From the NCBI RefSeq assembly GCF_030704535.1, contig NC_081819.1, forward strand, positions 21,548,001 through 21,612,000: 64,000 bases of DNA, in the 5' to 3' direction. The notes under the pieces are model-generated. The model ran no database searches. It was not told where the DNA came from and saw only the letters and a program-made list of their open reading frames with translations. Positions 14,071 to 26,614 of this stretch are shown here, in pieces. Origin of the DNA: Vitis vinifera (lineage: Eukaryota > Streptophyta > Magnoliopsida > Vitales > Vitaceae). Both the position numbers and the translations under genes were made by a program. Every line of letters starts with the position of its first letter. Position 1 is the first letter of the stretch.

Positions 14071-16734
14071 GTTTTCTATTTTTCTTTTCTGTTGGTATTA
14101 AATTTTAATTATAAAAATATACTAGTTGGGTTTATGTCACCAAACTATAATGATAAAAAAAAATAATAATAAAAAATTACAAATCAACTTCCTTTTTTCA
14201 TCGCGGTAGGGAGTTTGGAGCTTAGTTGCCCACTGTTGGGCCTCTAAAGTCAAACCCAAAAAACTCCATTGCTGTGCTGGGCTTCTTACTGGGCCTGTCT
14301 CTCCCTCTTTCGGGGTAGTTCTACATGTACCTGTACTATTTCTCGATTAGATTAAGGAAATAAAAATAAAAACCTGGGTTTAGTAATTATTTTTTAAAAC
14401 ATAAACAGATTTAATCTTTTTGAGATATTTTCCACTAAAGATTCTTTTTGTTTTATTTTTTATTTTTTTGTCATGGATTCTAAAATCAGAAGAACCCAAT
14501 GAAATGACCCTAACATTGTCCTACGCTAAATAAACACGAAAAACACATGGGCATGGTGGATATGGCTGCCGTCGGCCGCCCCCACGAGTTGGGGAAAATA
14601 ATGGAGAATAATGTCTGGATCCAAAGCATGTGTCCTTTTGTGTTACCATAAAATAATTTGATTGCTTTTTACCCTTTTGAGTAATAGAATATGTAATGAG
14701 ATGATTACCATTTAAATATCATTTTCACTTGTTTGTTTAACTTTAAGGTAAAAAATTGTAAAGAGTTGCCCACCGTAATGTCTTCTTAAAATTTTGTCTT
14801 GTACGACAATATTGGATTGCGTGTTTGAGCCCCCTTTACATATTTCAAAAGCGTTACAACATAAGACATGTGAAATCTTAGTAATAATGCAATCAAGACA
14901 AGACTCGACCATATTATAGTTTTAAATATCACAAATCTATCCATTTTGAAATCAAAGACATGCGTGCTCACAAAACAACACTTTACTTTAACATTAAAAC
15001 CCAAACCCTAGATCTTAAGTTTTTAGCTAAATTTCTAACTTCAATGATTCTCACTTTGTGAAAAATAAAAAATAAAATATATATATTATCCAAATTTGTT
15101 GCATGCCAAACCCTAACCGTACAATTTATTGAGCTTCGAATCTGAATCTAAACTAAAACACAAAGGTCGACAATAACTATATGTCATTATCTATCACACC
15201 TTAAAAATATTAAAATAATTGCTGCAGATTTTGTTGTCGACAAATCCTGCTTGTATTCTCTGATATGCTATTGGGTTCTTTTTAACCAACTTAATTAATT
15301 CGAATAAATTATTTGATTTGATTTTGCATTTTGGGAAAGATTTCATGTCATTGTTGCTTCAAGTCCTTGGTTTGATGGGCCCTTAAACTTTGCTTTCTAC
15401 GTTATCTAATTCAATTGGTCATGGCCCATGGATTTTATAAGGTCATCTAATTCATGATTTTTGTTAGTTATTGACTAGGAATGAGGTTTTGTTCCAAGAG
15501 TTCAATTGGAAACATGTTTGAGTTTGATGTACCACAATTTTTACTCTAGTGTGTTGGGCCTTGTTTGGGCCTATATTGTCATGAGAGCCACAGCCCCAGC
15601 CCAAAATTGCAACATTTCTTAGCCTGATACTTCTAATTGTAGCCCTCTTGGGACTCTAGGCCTGGCCCAAAAACTGTAGGTGTGACTAGGGATGTGAATA
15701 AGGTGGGTTCAAGATGGGTTGTCCCATTCCTATCCCATTTCAAACCCAAAGCCTTGTAGGTAGGGTTGGAGACTAGGGCTTTGTTTGAAAAGTATTTCTA
15801 CAAACAGTTTTAAAAAATAATTTTTAAAAACCGTTGTATGTTTTATAAAACAAAAACCTATTTAAGGATTTGAAACGTTTTTAACCTATGCTTTATGTTT
15901 TTAAGTATGTTTTAAAAATAATTTTTATTATCGTATTTTATTTTTAATCATTCTTAATATCTATACCATTATATTTTAAAAACAATGTTAAGAAAATAAA
16001 TAAAAATAATTAAAATATATTATCTAAATTTATTTTTTTGTTTTCTAGTTGTTAAACGCGTTTTCCCGCTTTCTGGGTGGAGTTAGAAATAGAATCAATG
16101 ACAAAATGATTAAAATTGGTTTCAATAATATTTGGCTTCTGGTTGGTTTGTTTCTCTTTCAAAATTAAGGTCATAACGTCAATATTTTTTTTTGTTTTAT
16201 AGGGGCCATGTGCCGCCCCTAAGCCCTACGTCCTACTTGAATACCTCATGGCCTACTTTTTGTTCCGACTATTTTGAAAAAAGTTGTGTTTAGATTTCCA
16301 AAATCTATTTTTAAAAAAGTTGTTAGAACATCATTTAAAATTAGAATAAATATGATTTATAAATAAACTAATTAAAATTTTCATAAATTTTACATTTTTC
16401 TTCTTATGAGATATTAACTGGCCTTCTAATTCATGTGTCCAAAAAGAAAATTAAACTAAATTAAGAGTTGATTTGCACATAATTTTGTAAAGGCTAAAAA
16501 GTATTAGAAAATGTTTAGAAGTGTTTTTTTTAATACAAAAATTAGGTATTTTACAAAAATTTTAAAATATGAAAAATCACTTGAAGTAATTACTTCAAGA
16601 AATCCACTTTTTTATTTATTTATTATTATTATTATATTATATATAATAAAAAATTATCAAAACAATTTTTTTAGTTTATATCAAACATTATGTACGTATT
16701 TTTAGGAATATTTATAATATAAGTATTACTAATA

Positions 16735-17064
16735 AAAGGGTGTTTAAAAAATTTAACTTAAAATATATTTTAAATTATCAAATTGACATATTTATCTTTA
16801 TAAATTATAATTAGGATAAAAAAGGTTCAATAACCATGGAGGTGATGGAGTAGCAAAGGAGATAAATCGAAACAAATGAGTGTAAAAAGATAAAATAAAT
16901 ATGTGGATTTAAAAATAAGTTAATTATTTTTACTTATTACTTAAAGTTATTTTTAATTTTAAATCATACCATTAAATTATTTTATCAAATATATTTAATA
17001 ATTTAAATTAAATTATTAAATTATTAAATCATTTTAAGTTCTTAAATTGGTTTACTAAACAACT
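16735..17064. mobile_element. degenerate MITE, relative of the element at 44383
   Basis: This block shares its inner text with the element at 44383-44802, including the TTATTTTTACTTATTACTTA phrase and an ATTAAATCATTTTAAGTT right end. Its outer ends (GGGTGTTTAAAAAATTT on the left, GGTTTACTAAACAAC on the right) are inverted but diverged. A second transposon begins just beyond its right end. Exact ends and target duplication are uncertain. Confidence 0.5.
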
Positions 17065-17072
17065 GTTAAGAC

Positions 17073-17614
17073 TAGGGATGGCAACGGGGCGGGTTTTTTC
17101 GGGTACCCGCTCCGCCCCGCCCCTAATGGGACGGGGTTGAAATTTAATAAACGGGTTTTTAACGGGTATGAGATTTTTTTTTTTAAACCCGAGACGGGTT
17201 CGGTATTGCCCCATCCCGCCCCGTTTACATATAAAATCAATTTTAAATTTTAATTTAATTTAAAATTTAAAATTTATTTTATTTTACTATTTTTAATATA
17301 TAGATAATAATAAAAAAAATTAATAAAATAAGTTATAAAAAATATAATAATTTTATTATTTATAAATATATTTATTTTAATGTAATTAAAAATTTTAAAA
17401 GTAAATTTTTTTTTTAAAAAAAGAGGCTAAGCGGGGCGGGGCGGGGCGGGGCGGGGCGGGGCGGGGCGGGGCGGGGCGGGTTTGGGAATTCCCCATACCC
17501 GGCCCGCCCCCGTTTAATTTTTTAAACGGGACGGGGATGGGAATTATTTTTAATAAACGGGGCGGGGTTGGGATGGGGGCGACCCGTCCCGAACCCGCCC
17601 CGTTGCCATTCCTA
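17073..17614. mobile_element. hAT-like non-autonomous element with G-rich core
   Basis: The left end reads TAGGGATGGCAACGGGGCGG; the reverse complement of the right end reads TAGGAATGGCAACGGGGCGG, one mismatch in 20. TTAAGAC flanks both sides (17066-17072 and 17616-17622); counted as 8 bp the duplication is GTTAAGAC/ATTAAGAC with one mismatch. The 8-bp duplication and TAGGG-type ends fit the hAT superfamily. The 542-bp interior is GC-rich at both ends, AT-rich in the middle, and encodes no transposase. Open frames across it are by-products of the GGGGC repeats. Confidence 0.75.
17431..17480 (+). repeat. (GCGGG)10 pentanucleotide repeat
   Basis: Ten perfect GCGGG units inside the element at 17073-17614. 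Read on the + strand they give repeated GGGG tracts separated by a single C, the pattern expected to form G-quadruplexes; this is an inference from sequence only. Confidence 0.9.
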
Positions 17615-18225
17615 ATTAAGACATCCTCTAAATTTCATTTTCTACATTATAAAGAAAGATGGGCCAATGGCCCAATGTGGAGTTGGCTGGTACAATATCC
17701 GACCATACCACCCCAAATTTGTCGCCATATAAAATTCCCGCCCAATTGTCATCACTTTGGGCCTCCTTTGTTTATTATCAAAAGGACCTATGGGCTTTTA
17801 GATCATAGGCCGGGTCCATGGACCGTGAAACTAGAAACCAATATCACATGGGCTTCATATTGGGCCTGGATAATGTATGCCATAGATGCTATGAAGGTGC
17901 AGTCTCATCTTTTGGAAAATCAACATCATATGCTTAACCCATGATACCACCCACCTAATATTATCCATTTATTTGTACCCAATAGCCTAGTAACCTAGTT
18001 GATCAAGATGAATATTGAAAAGCGTCGTCTCGATAAGTGGCACATAGTCATAGTTATTGCGGAGTAATTAACACTTCGATATTTGGGTCTCTATGGAGAA
18101 TTATAAAGGATTGATCATGAAATGTTTATCGGTTATAAAAATAAATAATTCATCTATTCATTTATTTTATAGAATAAAAAATATCCAACAAAAATTAGAA
18201 ATTAGGAAAATGATGAAAGATTTTC

Positions 18226-18229
<4 letters not shown>

Positions 18230-18260
<31 letters not shown>
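18230..18260. repeat. (AT)n microsatellite
   Basis: About 31 bp of alternating A and T, non-coding. Confidence 0.9.
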
Positions 18261-18267
<7 letters not shown>

Positions 18268-18977
18268 GATAAGATGATCATGGTAGACAATTTATCTACT
18301 ACTAATATTCCTTATATTGAATTTTCTAAAATATAATTCTCATTTAACATTAAAATTTATACCTATGATATCATCAATACGTGAAATAGAATGTTTTTTT
18401 AATTATTTTAATGACCTTTTTTTTTGTGTATTCAAGAAATATTTTTAATTTATGGGAATTTTTATGACACATTAATGGATTTGTGTAGAAAAATTAAATA
18501 TTCTATGAACAATACAAACCATATTTATTATTTTTTTGAACTTTATATAAATATAAATATAAATAAATTAAAGAAGGAAATATGGAGCAAAAATGTATTA
18601 ATAACTCAACTAAAGGGGAGGTCCAGCTATTTCTAAAGTGACTCACGGCTGTGGGGCCAACCAATGAAATCACGCCACGTTGCACACTTTGAAACGGCGT
18701 CAGAGGGGATCTTAGGTTTCCGTTTACAGAAATCAACCGTACAAATTGTACCAATACGTGGAACTGTAGGTGTTCCTGGCCAAAATGTGGACACCTTCAA
18801 CTAACACCACCAGTTAAGGGCATTAACGGAAATTCACTTACATCAAGTGCATTCAAGACCATCAAAACTCAAAACACCCTCTGTGAAGGACCCAATCAGG
18901 GTTTCAGAATTTAAGTGTTTTGATGTTTTATTGGCTGAGACCAGGGAGATTCTGTGGACGACAAGTTTCTTGGTGAC

Positions 18978-18983
18978 CACGTG
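18978..18983. promoter_or_regulatory. G-box in the promoter of the adenine nucleotide carrier
   Basis: CACGTG lies inside the 12-bp palindrome GACCACGTGGTC, about 75 bp upstream of the likely TATA box and 300 bp upstream of the start codon. G-boxes bind plant bZIP and bHLH factors; binding here is inferred. Confidence 0.45.
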
Positions 18984-19054
18984 GTCCTGAAGTAGCGCGA
19001 GTATCTTGTTTTTTTAACTACTCTGGAGAGTGTTTTTTAGAGCGATAGTTTGGT

Positions 19055-19064
19055 TATATATAAA
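19055..19064 (+). promoter_or_regulatory. probable TATA box of the adenine nucleotide carrier gene
   Basis: TATATATAAA about 210 bp before the ATG at 19277 would place transcription start near 19090, giving a leader of some 190 nt. No other TATA-like site in this interval is as good. Confidence 0.5.
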
Positions 19065-19276
19065 GGTTTGGTTCAGGCGCCGTCACATCGCTCTAATCTC
19101 TGGACTCCGCCTCTCTCAGTCGCCACCACGCGCAGCGACCACGGAGGAATGTGGACTCTTCTTCTTTGAAAATCACCGGAGAGCTGATCGATCGCCGGGC
19201 AAACAGCAGGAAAGCCGAGATCTCGATCGTCGACGTAGGGCCTCCGTCGGACAAGTGATCCCTTACTTAGGGTTTC

Positions 19277-22200
19277 ATGGCTTCGGAGGATGTTAAACCT
19301 AGTGAATCTGCGGTGACGACGATCGTGAACCTTGCTGAAGAGGCGAAGCTCGCGAGAGAAGGAGTCAAGGCTCCGAGTTATGCGATTCTCAGTGTTGCAA
19401 AGTCTCTGACTGCCGGTGGAGTCGCGGGAGGAGTGTGAGTTTCATTTTCTTCTCAATTTTTTTTTGTCTGCTGGTGTCATTCTTTTTCCCCAAGAGTTGC
19501 AGATTTTCTTTAATTATATATTTTTTCAAATATTTATTACAGAAGAAAGTTTCAGCGAGAAACCTAAATTTGCAGTGTAGAAATATTTTCTTTTTCTTCC
19601 CCCCCCAAAAGTTCGGTATACTGATTCTTAAATTCTCTCTAAATCCATCTTTTCGGCTTTTCCCAAGAAAACACTTTCTTTTCAAACAAATACAACTTAG
19701 ACCCGAAAACAGTTACATTAAAGTTTTTCTGATTTTTTTCGCTGAATAGTTTGGCTAAAAATTCACTTACACATGAAATGCTTTTATTTTATGGAGTGAA
19801 ACTTCATTTTCTCACAATCTAGATCATAAATCATTGAATTTTTTGGTGTACAATTTGAGAAACGTATTACTAGGAGGAAAGTTCAATAGTTTGACCACTA
19901 TATTCATGCGGTTTCTGTGAGATGAGCTTTTTCTTATAGCTTTATTGCTTTTCCACGATGATTTTTAGCTGAATTTGTTGGTGTTGTTGTAGGTCACGCA
20001 CTGCTGTTGCTCCATTGGAACGATTAAAGATTTTGCTACAGGTTGACTTATTTATTTAATTTATTTTAATTGTCTTTCTCAATCAAGTATTCAACTTGAA
20101 ATTTTTCCGAAGATCCAACATTTCATTTTGTCCATTTCTTTCATTTATGAAGGATTACATGCTCTGTATCATTATTATTATTATATACAACTATGGTTGT
20201 AAAAACTCCACTTATGCTTATGCTTGTTTTCTTGTTTCTTTTTTCCTTTTCGCATACCTCACAAACACAATTTCTTATGCCTATTTTTCAAATATCTTGT
20301 TTCTATTTTTGCTATTATGACATGCAGGTTCAAAATCCTCATAACATAAAATACAATGGAACAATTCAAGGTTTAAAGTACATATGGAAAACTGAGGGTT
20401 TTCGGGGACTGTTTAAAGGCAATGGAACTAATTGTGCTCGTATTATCCCAAACTCAGCAGTCAAGTTCTTCAGCTATGAGCAAGCTTCTAAGTATGATTC
20501 CTTAGCAAATTTATTGTTGCAATGACTGTTTCTATTGATCTTAGGTTTGAATCTTTTGACTTTAGTACTGGACAATTGTCGCTCTGGCAATCAAGCTTAG
20601 CATGTGTGGATCTAGTCTTGTTTAATTAATTGTCTTTTGGATACATTCATTTAGTCGTCTTAAGAAAAACTTGGAGGGTTTTGGACCTTTTGATTCAATA
20701 CATGCTGAAGATAGAAAATGCATTCATTTGTAAACTTGTATGCTTGTTTAAATTATGTAGCCTTCGATATAGCCTAAGGGAGGAATCCAAGGAAATTTTA
20801 ATAGTTCTAAAACTGTCTTTGAAAGTTATTCTTTTACCTCTCTTTAAGGGATTGGTATTCAATCACTCTAGATGACTGATCGTGAAATGTTACATTTTCT
20901 AATACATCATAGGACGGGATTCACCCATTTACTATTTTCTTTCTTTGGCTGATTGTTCCTTGTTATTTTTTTTTACAGGGGTATATTATATCTATATCAA
21001 CAGCAAACTGGCAATGGTATGCCTATCTTCATTATCCTTTTGTCATAGTGCTCCGTATTGTTTGCAGAAGAAAGAAAAGATTTTCCACATTTTATATATT
21101 ATTCAGCATTTTGCTCAATTTTGTGTTGGGCCAGGTTGAAAATTTGTTTATGGGTCCCTATTGGAGAGCAGTTTGGTTCTGCTCTGGATGAGGCTAGGTC
21201 TATCTAATAATATTAAAAACCTGGTTTAGAAGACCTTTAGTCAAGATACCTTGGTTGGGCCCAGTGAGAAACACAACCTTATTTTGTTGGTATTATATTG
21301 GGTTTTATCAAGAAATCCTAATGCTAATTCATTTGAAATCTTGCTTAGGCAGTAAAATATGTGGTTTTATAAAATTTCCCTGGTGCTCAAATTGTGTCAA
21401 TGTCTACTCCTGATTGGGATCTATAAATAGCTTGATTCTGCTCTTATGCGAGTCTTGAAAATCAGATGTTATATGGCACTGGATAGGGAACTTATGGGTT
21501 ATTCAAGTCACTTTTTTTTGTTATTTCTTGCAGAAGATGCTCAGCTTACTCCTCTTTTACGCCTTGGAGCTGGAGCATGTGCTGGAATTATTGCCATGTC
21601 TGCAACTTACCCAATGGACATGGTACGGGGCAGGTTGACTGTACAGGTACTATCAAGTTTCCTTATAAAGGAAATTATAGTTTCAAAGATGTCCTGAATT
21701 TTATTTATTTTTGAATATTGGGAGCTGTTACTAGCATCTCAACGTTACTGCGATTTCCCCTTATCTGATATCATGTACTTGCAGACAGAAAACTCACCTT
21801 ATCAGTACAGAGGAATGTTTCATGCTCTATCAACAGTGCTCCGACAAGAAGGACCACGAGCTTTGTACAAGGGCTGGCTTCCTTCTGTCATTGGAGTTGT
21901 AAGTCAACTCTTTGCATTTGTTTTATTTATCCTTGACTGATGATTATTGTCATGATAATTGCATCTAAGCATTATGCATTGCCTATTTCATGTCACATAT
22001 GGCTGAATGGGTGGTTTATTATCCACAAGGTCAAGGTCTGAAGGATAGGAACCTCAATAAATGAATCATTACATGTTATAGAAGCCATGAAAGATAAAAA
22101 ACAAAGAGGCCAAACCTGTTGTTATTCATATTTTCATGTAAAATTAGTACATCTCTTGTGAATTTTGTTTTTTTGTTTTTTAAAGATATGTTAAAAAAGG

Positions 22201-25200
22201 AGTTCATTTCAATATTAGCCTTGTGAACTGGTTCAGTTGTATGATGTCTCTTGATGATAGGTTCTAGTTGGAGAAATGAAGGAAACAACTTTTCATTTTT
22301 ATTTTAACTATGCTAACGAATAATTTTCATCACTTCCCCTTGTCTCTCCATAAAGATCTAATTTATAAACAGAGTTTTTGAGGGGAATTTTTTTTTTTTT
22401 TTCTTCTTTTCTTTTCTCTAACTAGTGCCAACAGTCAATAGTGTCTTTTTTTTCCTTTCCAAATCATTACACTATTTGGTGCCTGAGAACTAAATGAAAT
22501 TGTGGCTCTTGACAATGTTGACATGAAAGAGAGACATTACATATCACCACAACAGGGGGGAAAGAATGAACAGTGTGCTCCATTATTCACTATGAACAAA
22601 AACAAAATAGAGATGGTGCTCTTGCATTTTTTTTTCTTCTGTATGGGCAAATCTCAACATTTAAGTCTGGATCTTCTCTAATTATTGCAATTTGGGTGAA
22701 AAAGAGCAATGTTTTCAAAATTAGACCAGTCATTGAACCAGAAAAGTTACTAGTTCATGGTTCACTGGTCGAACCGCTTGAACCAATGATTTGGGGTGGA
22801 GGGGAGCTTTCTAGTGAGGGGGAGGGGGGTTTTGTTGGCGAGGGAGCGACGTCTGACCGACCAGTGGCCAACGATAGTGGCTTGGTGCTGATGACTATGG
22901 AAGGCAGTAGGGCAGCTGTGCAGGGGGGTTGCAGGAAGGACGGCGTAGTTTTGATACCGGGGAAAAAAAATAGTTGAATTGGATGGTTCGGAGGGAATCG
23001 GCCGGTTCGCCGGTCAGACCGCTGATTCAACTGGTTTGATTCCGGTTCGACCACTTTCCGGCCCAAGTCACCAGACCGGATCAGACCGGTCTGGTTTTTA
23101 AAACCATGAAAAAGATTGATGCAGTATAGAAAGTAAAATGCAAGGAGAGCAGTGTATAATTGAAAGTACCCTAGGAATCACTCCTAGAAAGCTTTAGGCT
23201 TCACACCCAAGTACTCTTTGTATCACACAAAGAAAATAGTGACTGCTAAAAATTCATTCATTCATTGATTTTTCTCAAAAGACTGATCAGCTACTATATA
23301 AAACTTTTCTAGGGACTTATAACTCCTTAGAACTAGACACGTAGTAATAATGCAACTTGAAAATAACAAAACATGGACTGACTACTAGACCACATTAAAG
23401 TATTGGAAAATGACAATAATAATGACTGAAAATTGTAACTTATAACCATTGATTAAACCCATAATTTGATTTCTGGAAAGTGATTTCTAGGTTGAATCCA
23501 TATTGAATTATATAAGATTCCAACCAAGTCCATTATCATTTAGAGAGTGTCAAATTAAGGTTTGGGCCTTGGAGCCCACTCCTTTGTGCTTTTGATTAAC
23601 TTTTAAAGGTAGCTGCCACTTGTCTTCATCAACTCCCCCCGGCTTAGGAAAACTCGATCCTAACAAGTTAAAAGGCATGAAATCTTTCATAAAGGTCTTG
23701 ATTCAAGTGTTGGAATTCCCTATATGTGATCCAGGTGCAATTTGAAAGTGGCTTCCCTCTCCATTTGGCAAGATACTTTTGATAGCCCCCTCATCTAGTT
23801 GAAACAATTTGGTGATTAATAACATCTTCAATTTCCTCCTTTAAACAAGGAGCTGGTGGTAAGCAAGCATTTGGGCCACCATTAGTTGTAACATCTTCTT
23901 TGTTAAATTTACCTAACAAAAAAAAAAAAAAAAAACAAACCATCTTCAGGATTAAAACATAGGGTGAGGTCCTTGATGTTGATGATGTTACTAATGCCCA
24001 TATTTTCTGGCAAATCAAGAAGATGAGCATTAGAGCTAATTTTCTTGAGCACTTTGTATGGACACATTCTTTGAGTGAAGTTTCTTGTATATACCTTTAG
24101 GATATTATTCAAGCCTTATCTTTACCATAACCATATCTCCTTCCCTAAAATCGGCAAACTTTCTTTTCAAATCAGCATGTGCCTTGTAATTCTCACTGCT
24201 GAGAGCAATCTTCCTTTGAACATCGTCATGTAAATCATGTATATGCTTACATGAAAGTAAAATTGATGCAATACAGAAAGTAAAATGCAAGGAGAGTAGT
24301 GTATAATTGAAAGTACCTTAGGAATCACTCCTAGATACCTTTAGGCTTCCCACCCAAGTACTCTTTGTATCACACAAAGAAAATAGTGGCTGCTGGAAAT
24401 TCATTCATTCATTATTTCTCCCAAGGGATGCATATATGAGGGTTGGGCACAAGGGATGCATTTATAGACACCAGAACTTGCTGCAAACCCTCTGATGGTT
24501 AATCAAGATTATATATTTCTTGGTGCTATTAATTGTGCTTACTTGACTCTGGTTAAGAACAAGTTGTTTTGTGCTCATTCCTGTGCTGGACCTTATACTC
24601 TCATTTGACGTCTGCAGGTTCCATATGTTGGCCTTAACTTTGCTGTTTATGAATCATTAAAGGATTGGTTAATCAAAAGTAAAGCATTTGGACTAGTTCA
24701 TGACAATGAGTTGGGTGTGACAACAAGGCTTGCCTGTGGGGCAGCTGCTGGAACTATTGGCCAAACTGTTGCTTACCCTCTTGATGTCATTCGCCGAAGG
24801 ATGCAGATGATAGGTTGGAAAGATGCTGCTTCTATTGTCACTGGTGAAGGAAGGAGCAAGGCCCCTATCGAATATACTGGCATGGTTGATGCCTTCAGGA
24901 AAACTGTTCGGCACGAGGGCATTGGAGCATTGTACAAGGGTTTGGTCCCTAATTCAGTGAAGGTCAGTCTCATTCTGTTTTGTGTGTTCTGCACTGTAGA
25001 AAAGAAAATATAAAATAAAAATAAAGTCTTGGGATGATGATAGCCAATCTGCCATGCACAGTGGGAATAGGATGATTAAATGGAAACAATGGATTGGGAT
25101 TTTCCTTTCTTCATTGTCTCACTCTGGCTACCTAAACATCCACTGGGGCATTCATCAGCTAAAACTACACGAGGCCTGTCATCTTATAGGTCCTACCCAA

Positions 25201-25870
25201 GAGATTACAGGGCTAAAATTAGGTTTGGTTGGATGCTTTTGAACAATTTGATTATACTTTTATCCTTTGTACTAAGAAAGGACTTAGAATTAGTGGCACA
25301 TTAGTTCCACAAATCATGTGGTCCCCATAACTATCTACATGCTGATTTGCTCTATACATCTGTTACATAGGATCCTTCTAAATGTGGATTCTTAACCACT
25401 CTGCATGCCTTTGTTGTGTTGTTTTTTGCTTCAGAAACCAGGTTCTAGGTCCAAGAATTCATAGAGAAGTTGTCTAAAAGATGTTAATGGTGCTCAGAGT
25501 TTTAAGTGAAAGGAAGGTTATAGGACATGATTAGTTGGTCATGCATTGGCTCATGCCTTAGACTGTACATATCTGAGAAATATGTCAGCCTAATAGAAAT
25601 TGTATATTTACCCCAAAATATGTGAGGGATGTCACAGTTTCTTCTTGGATGATTCATTCAGAAAGCCAATTTCTTCTTTACAACATAGCTCTTTTAACCT
25701 GTTATATTTGTGACAGTATATATTTTTTCCTGTTATAAAAAATTTGACTAAAGGAGAATTGCTAACACTGTTGCTATCTTGTTCAGGTAGTTCCATCCAT
25801 AGCACTTGCATTTGTGACGTACGAGATGGTGAAAGACATTCTAGGAGTTGAGATCAGGATATCAGACTGA
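19277..25870 (+). CDS. ADNT1: mitochondrial adenine nucleotide transporter, ADNT1 type
   Basis: Mitochondrial carrier family (SLC25) protein; its Arabidopsis counterpart exchanges AMP, ADP and ATP across the inner mitochondrial membrane. Eight coding exons, all with GT-AG introns: 19277-19434, 19993-20041, 20328-20491, 20979-21016, 21534-21646, 21785-21898, 24618-24962, 25787-25870. Joined they give 354 residues with no stop, against about 352 for the Arabidopsis protein. The three carrier repeats are marked by PLERLK (near residue 60), YPMDMVR (near 162) and YPLDVIR (near 265), the PX(D/E)XX(R/K) signatures. The N-terminus (MASEDVK, then NLAEEAK) and C-terminus (EIRISD) match the ADNT1 subgroup, which fixes the start. 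Intron 6 is 2.7 kb because of transposon insertions, but coding sequence is intact. Confidence 0.93.
22710..23106. mobile_element. MULE-like MITE in intron 6 of the carrier gene
   Basis: The left end (GTTTTCAAAATTAGACCAGT) and the reverse complement of the right end (GGTTTTAAAAACCAGACCGG) are imperfect inverted repeats. The interior is rich in GGTTC/GAACC and CCGG motifs. Ends of the form GGTTTTAAAAACC-GACCGG are common in non-autonomous plant elements; Mutator affinity is inferred. No clear target-site duplication was found. The open frames inside (22573-22977 region and its antisense) are low-complexity and not treated as genes. Confidence 0.5.
23117..23631 (-). mobile_element. 3' LTR of a chromovirus (Ty3/gypsy) remnant
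   Basis: On the minus strand this 515-bp segment begins TGATGAAGAC and ends CTGCATCA, giving TG...CA termini. Just upstream on the minus strand (23632-23640) is GGGGGGAGT, a good polypurine tract. Its distal ~150 bp (23117-23275) recur at 24264-24425, the partial 5' LTR of the same element. Confidence 0.75.
23632..24263 (-). pseudogene. chromovirus pol remnant: integrase C-terminus and chromodomain
   Basis: Read on the minus strand, the fragment retains the end of a Ty3/gypsy polyprotein. First comes an integrase C-terminal stretch (HIHDLHDDVQRKIALS, then KFADFREGDMVMVKIR). Then come GPFKVL-like CPYKVLKKI and LPENMGISN. Last is a LPPAPCLKEEIEDVINHQIV segment leading, after a stop, into GGYQKYLAKW, typical of a chromodomain. 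Frameshifts, a poly-A run near 23920 and stops break it. Protease, reverse transcriptase, RNase H and most of integrase are missing: the pol fragment starts almost directly after the 5' LTR end. It is a dead retrotransposon in an intron, antisense to the host gene. Confidence 0.8.
24264..24425 (-). mobile_element. partial 5' LTR of the chromovirus remnant
   Basis: About 160 bp matching the inner end of the LTR at 23117-23631 with scattered substitutions, ending in TGCATCA on the minus strand. Similarity fades beyond about 24425, so the outer part is deleted or replaced. A primer-binding site expected next to it is absent. Confidence 0.7.
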
Positions 25871-26200
25871 AGTGTGGAGAACTCCACCGTATTTATTGAA
25901 CCAGTGTGCTATTTTTGTAGGCAAAGGGAAAGAGAGAAGGTAAATTAGGGTGATGTCTTCCTTTTTGTCACAGGATGAGAACATTTAGAAACCTGTCGGG
26001 GCCTCTATGTTTATATACCGCTTTCCCTTGTTTTCCTGTATTTCCCCATGAACATGCTTTTAGCTCTTAGATTCTCATTCATATGCAGCATCAATAAGCA
26101 TTTGCAAGGAACAATTCAAGAAATGCATTTGCATGCCTTTCTATTAAAGTCGAGGAAATGGTTCTACTATCCTATTTGTAGTGACCGTTTATGGAGTAGA
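25871..26200 (+). other. probable 3' untranslated region of the carrier gene
   Basis: Follows the TGA at 25868-25870. An AATAAG hexamer near 26092 could act as a weak polyadenylation signal; the actual end cannot be fixed from sequence. Confidence 0.4.
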
Positions 26201-26614
26201 GTTTATCTCTGTATTTAACAAGTTAAATGTCTTCACTATGAATGGTCATTTTGATTATGGTTTTAAAAGCATACAAGTAGTGAACGAACCGGTCTTACAT
26301 TGAGTTATGCACCTTCTCGAATGTGTTTGAGCACTCTCTTTCCTTATCTCTATCCATTTCCTTTTATTTATAGACTATTCGATAATTTGCTTGAGAATTA
26401 TTGGAATTCTGCAACCCCTTACCCCGCAGAGCCGAGCCAAACTCAGGCTCTGAAGATGACTCTGAATTACAGACTAAACCTTCTACTTCAGCTCTTCAAC
26501 CGGAGATCCCTTTGTAAAGCCCTTAAGATAACCCTTGAGCATAATAATTCTTTGGTGATTCTTTTCATCTCCAGATGTGTTACAAGAGAATTGTAGCCGA
26601 GTAAGGTTTATAGA

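Larger units (their letters stand above)
1..18900. other. 19-kb AT-rich region without a convincing gene
   Basis: No reading frame here combines an ATG start, reasonable composition and a recognisable domain. The longer open frames are low-complexity, tyrosine/phenylalanine- or lysine-rich products of A/T runs, several with non-ATG starts. The stretch holds poly-A/T tracts, trinucleotide and AT microsatellites, and several tandem or dispersed repeats listed separately. Around 4.0-4.5, 11.7-12.8 and 15.8-16.6 kb there are AT-rich blocks with recurring phrases of the kind left by old MITEs, but no clear ends could be set. A diverged short gene or a non-coding RNA could be missed. Confidence 0.7.

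Noticed and set aside
17537..17944. 135-codon plus-strand frame
   Set aside because: Its first third is the right end of the hAT-like element; the remainder has no recognisable domain.
22573..23066. Open frames of about 100-134 codons on both strands
   Set aside because: They lie in the GC-richer MULE-like MITE inside an intron, have biased Gly/Pro composition and no domain.
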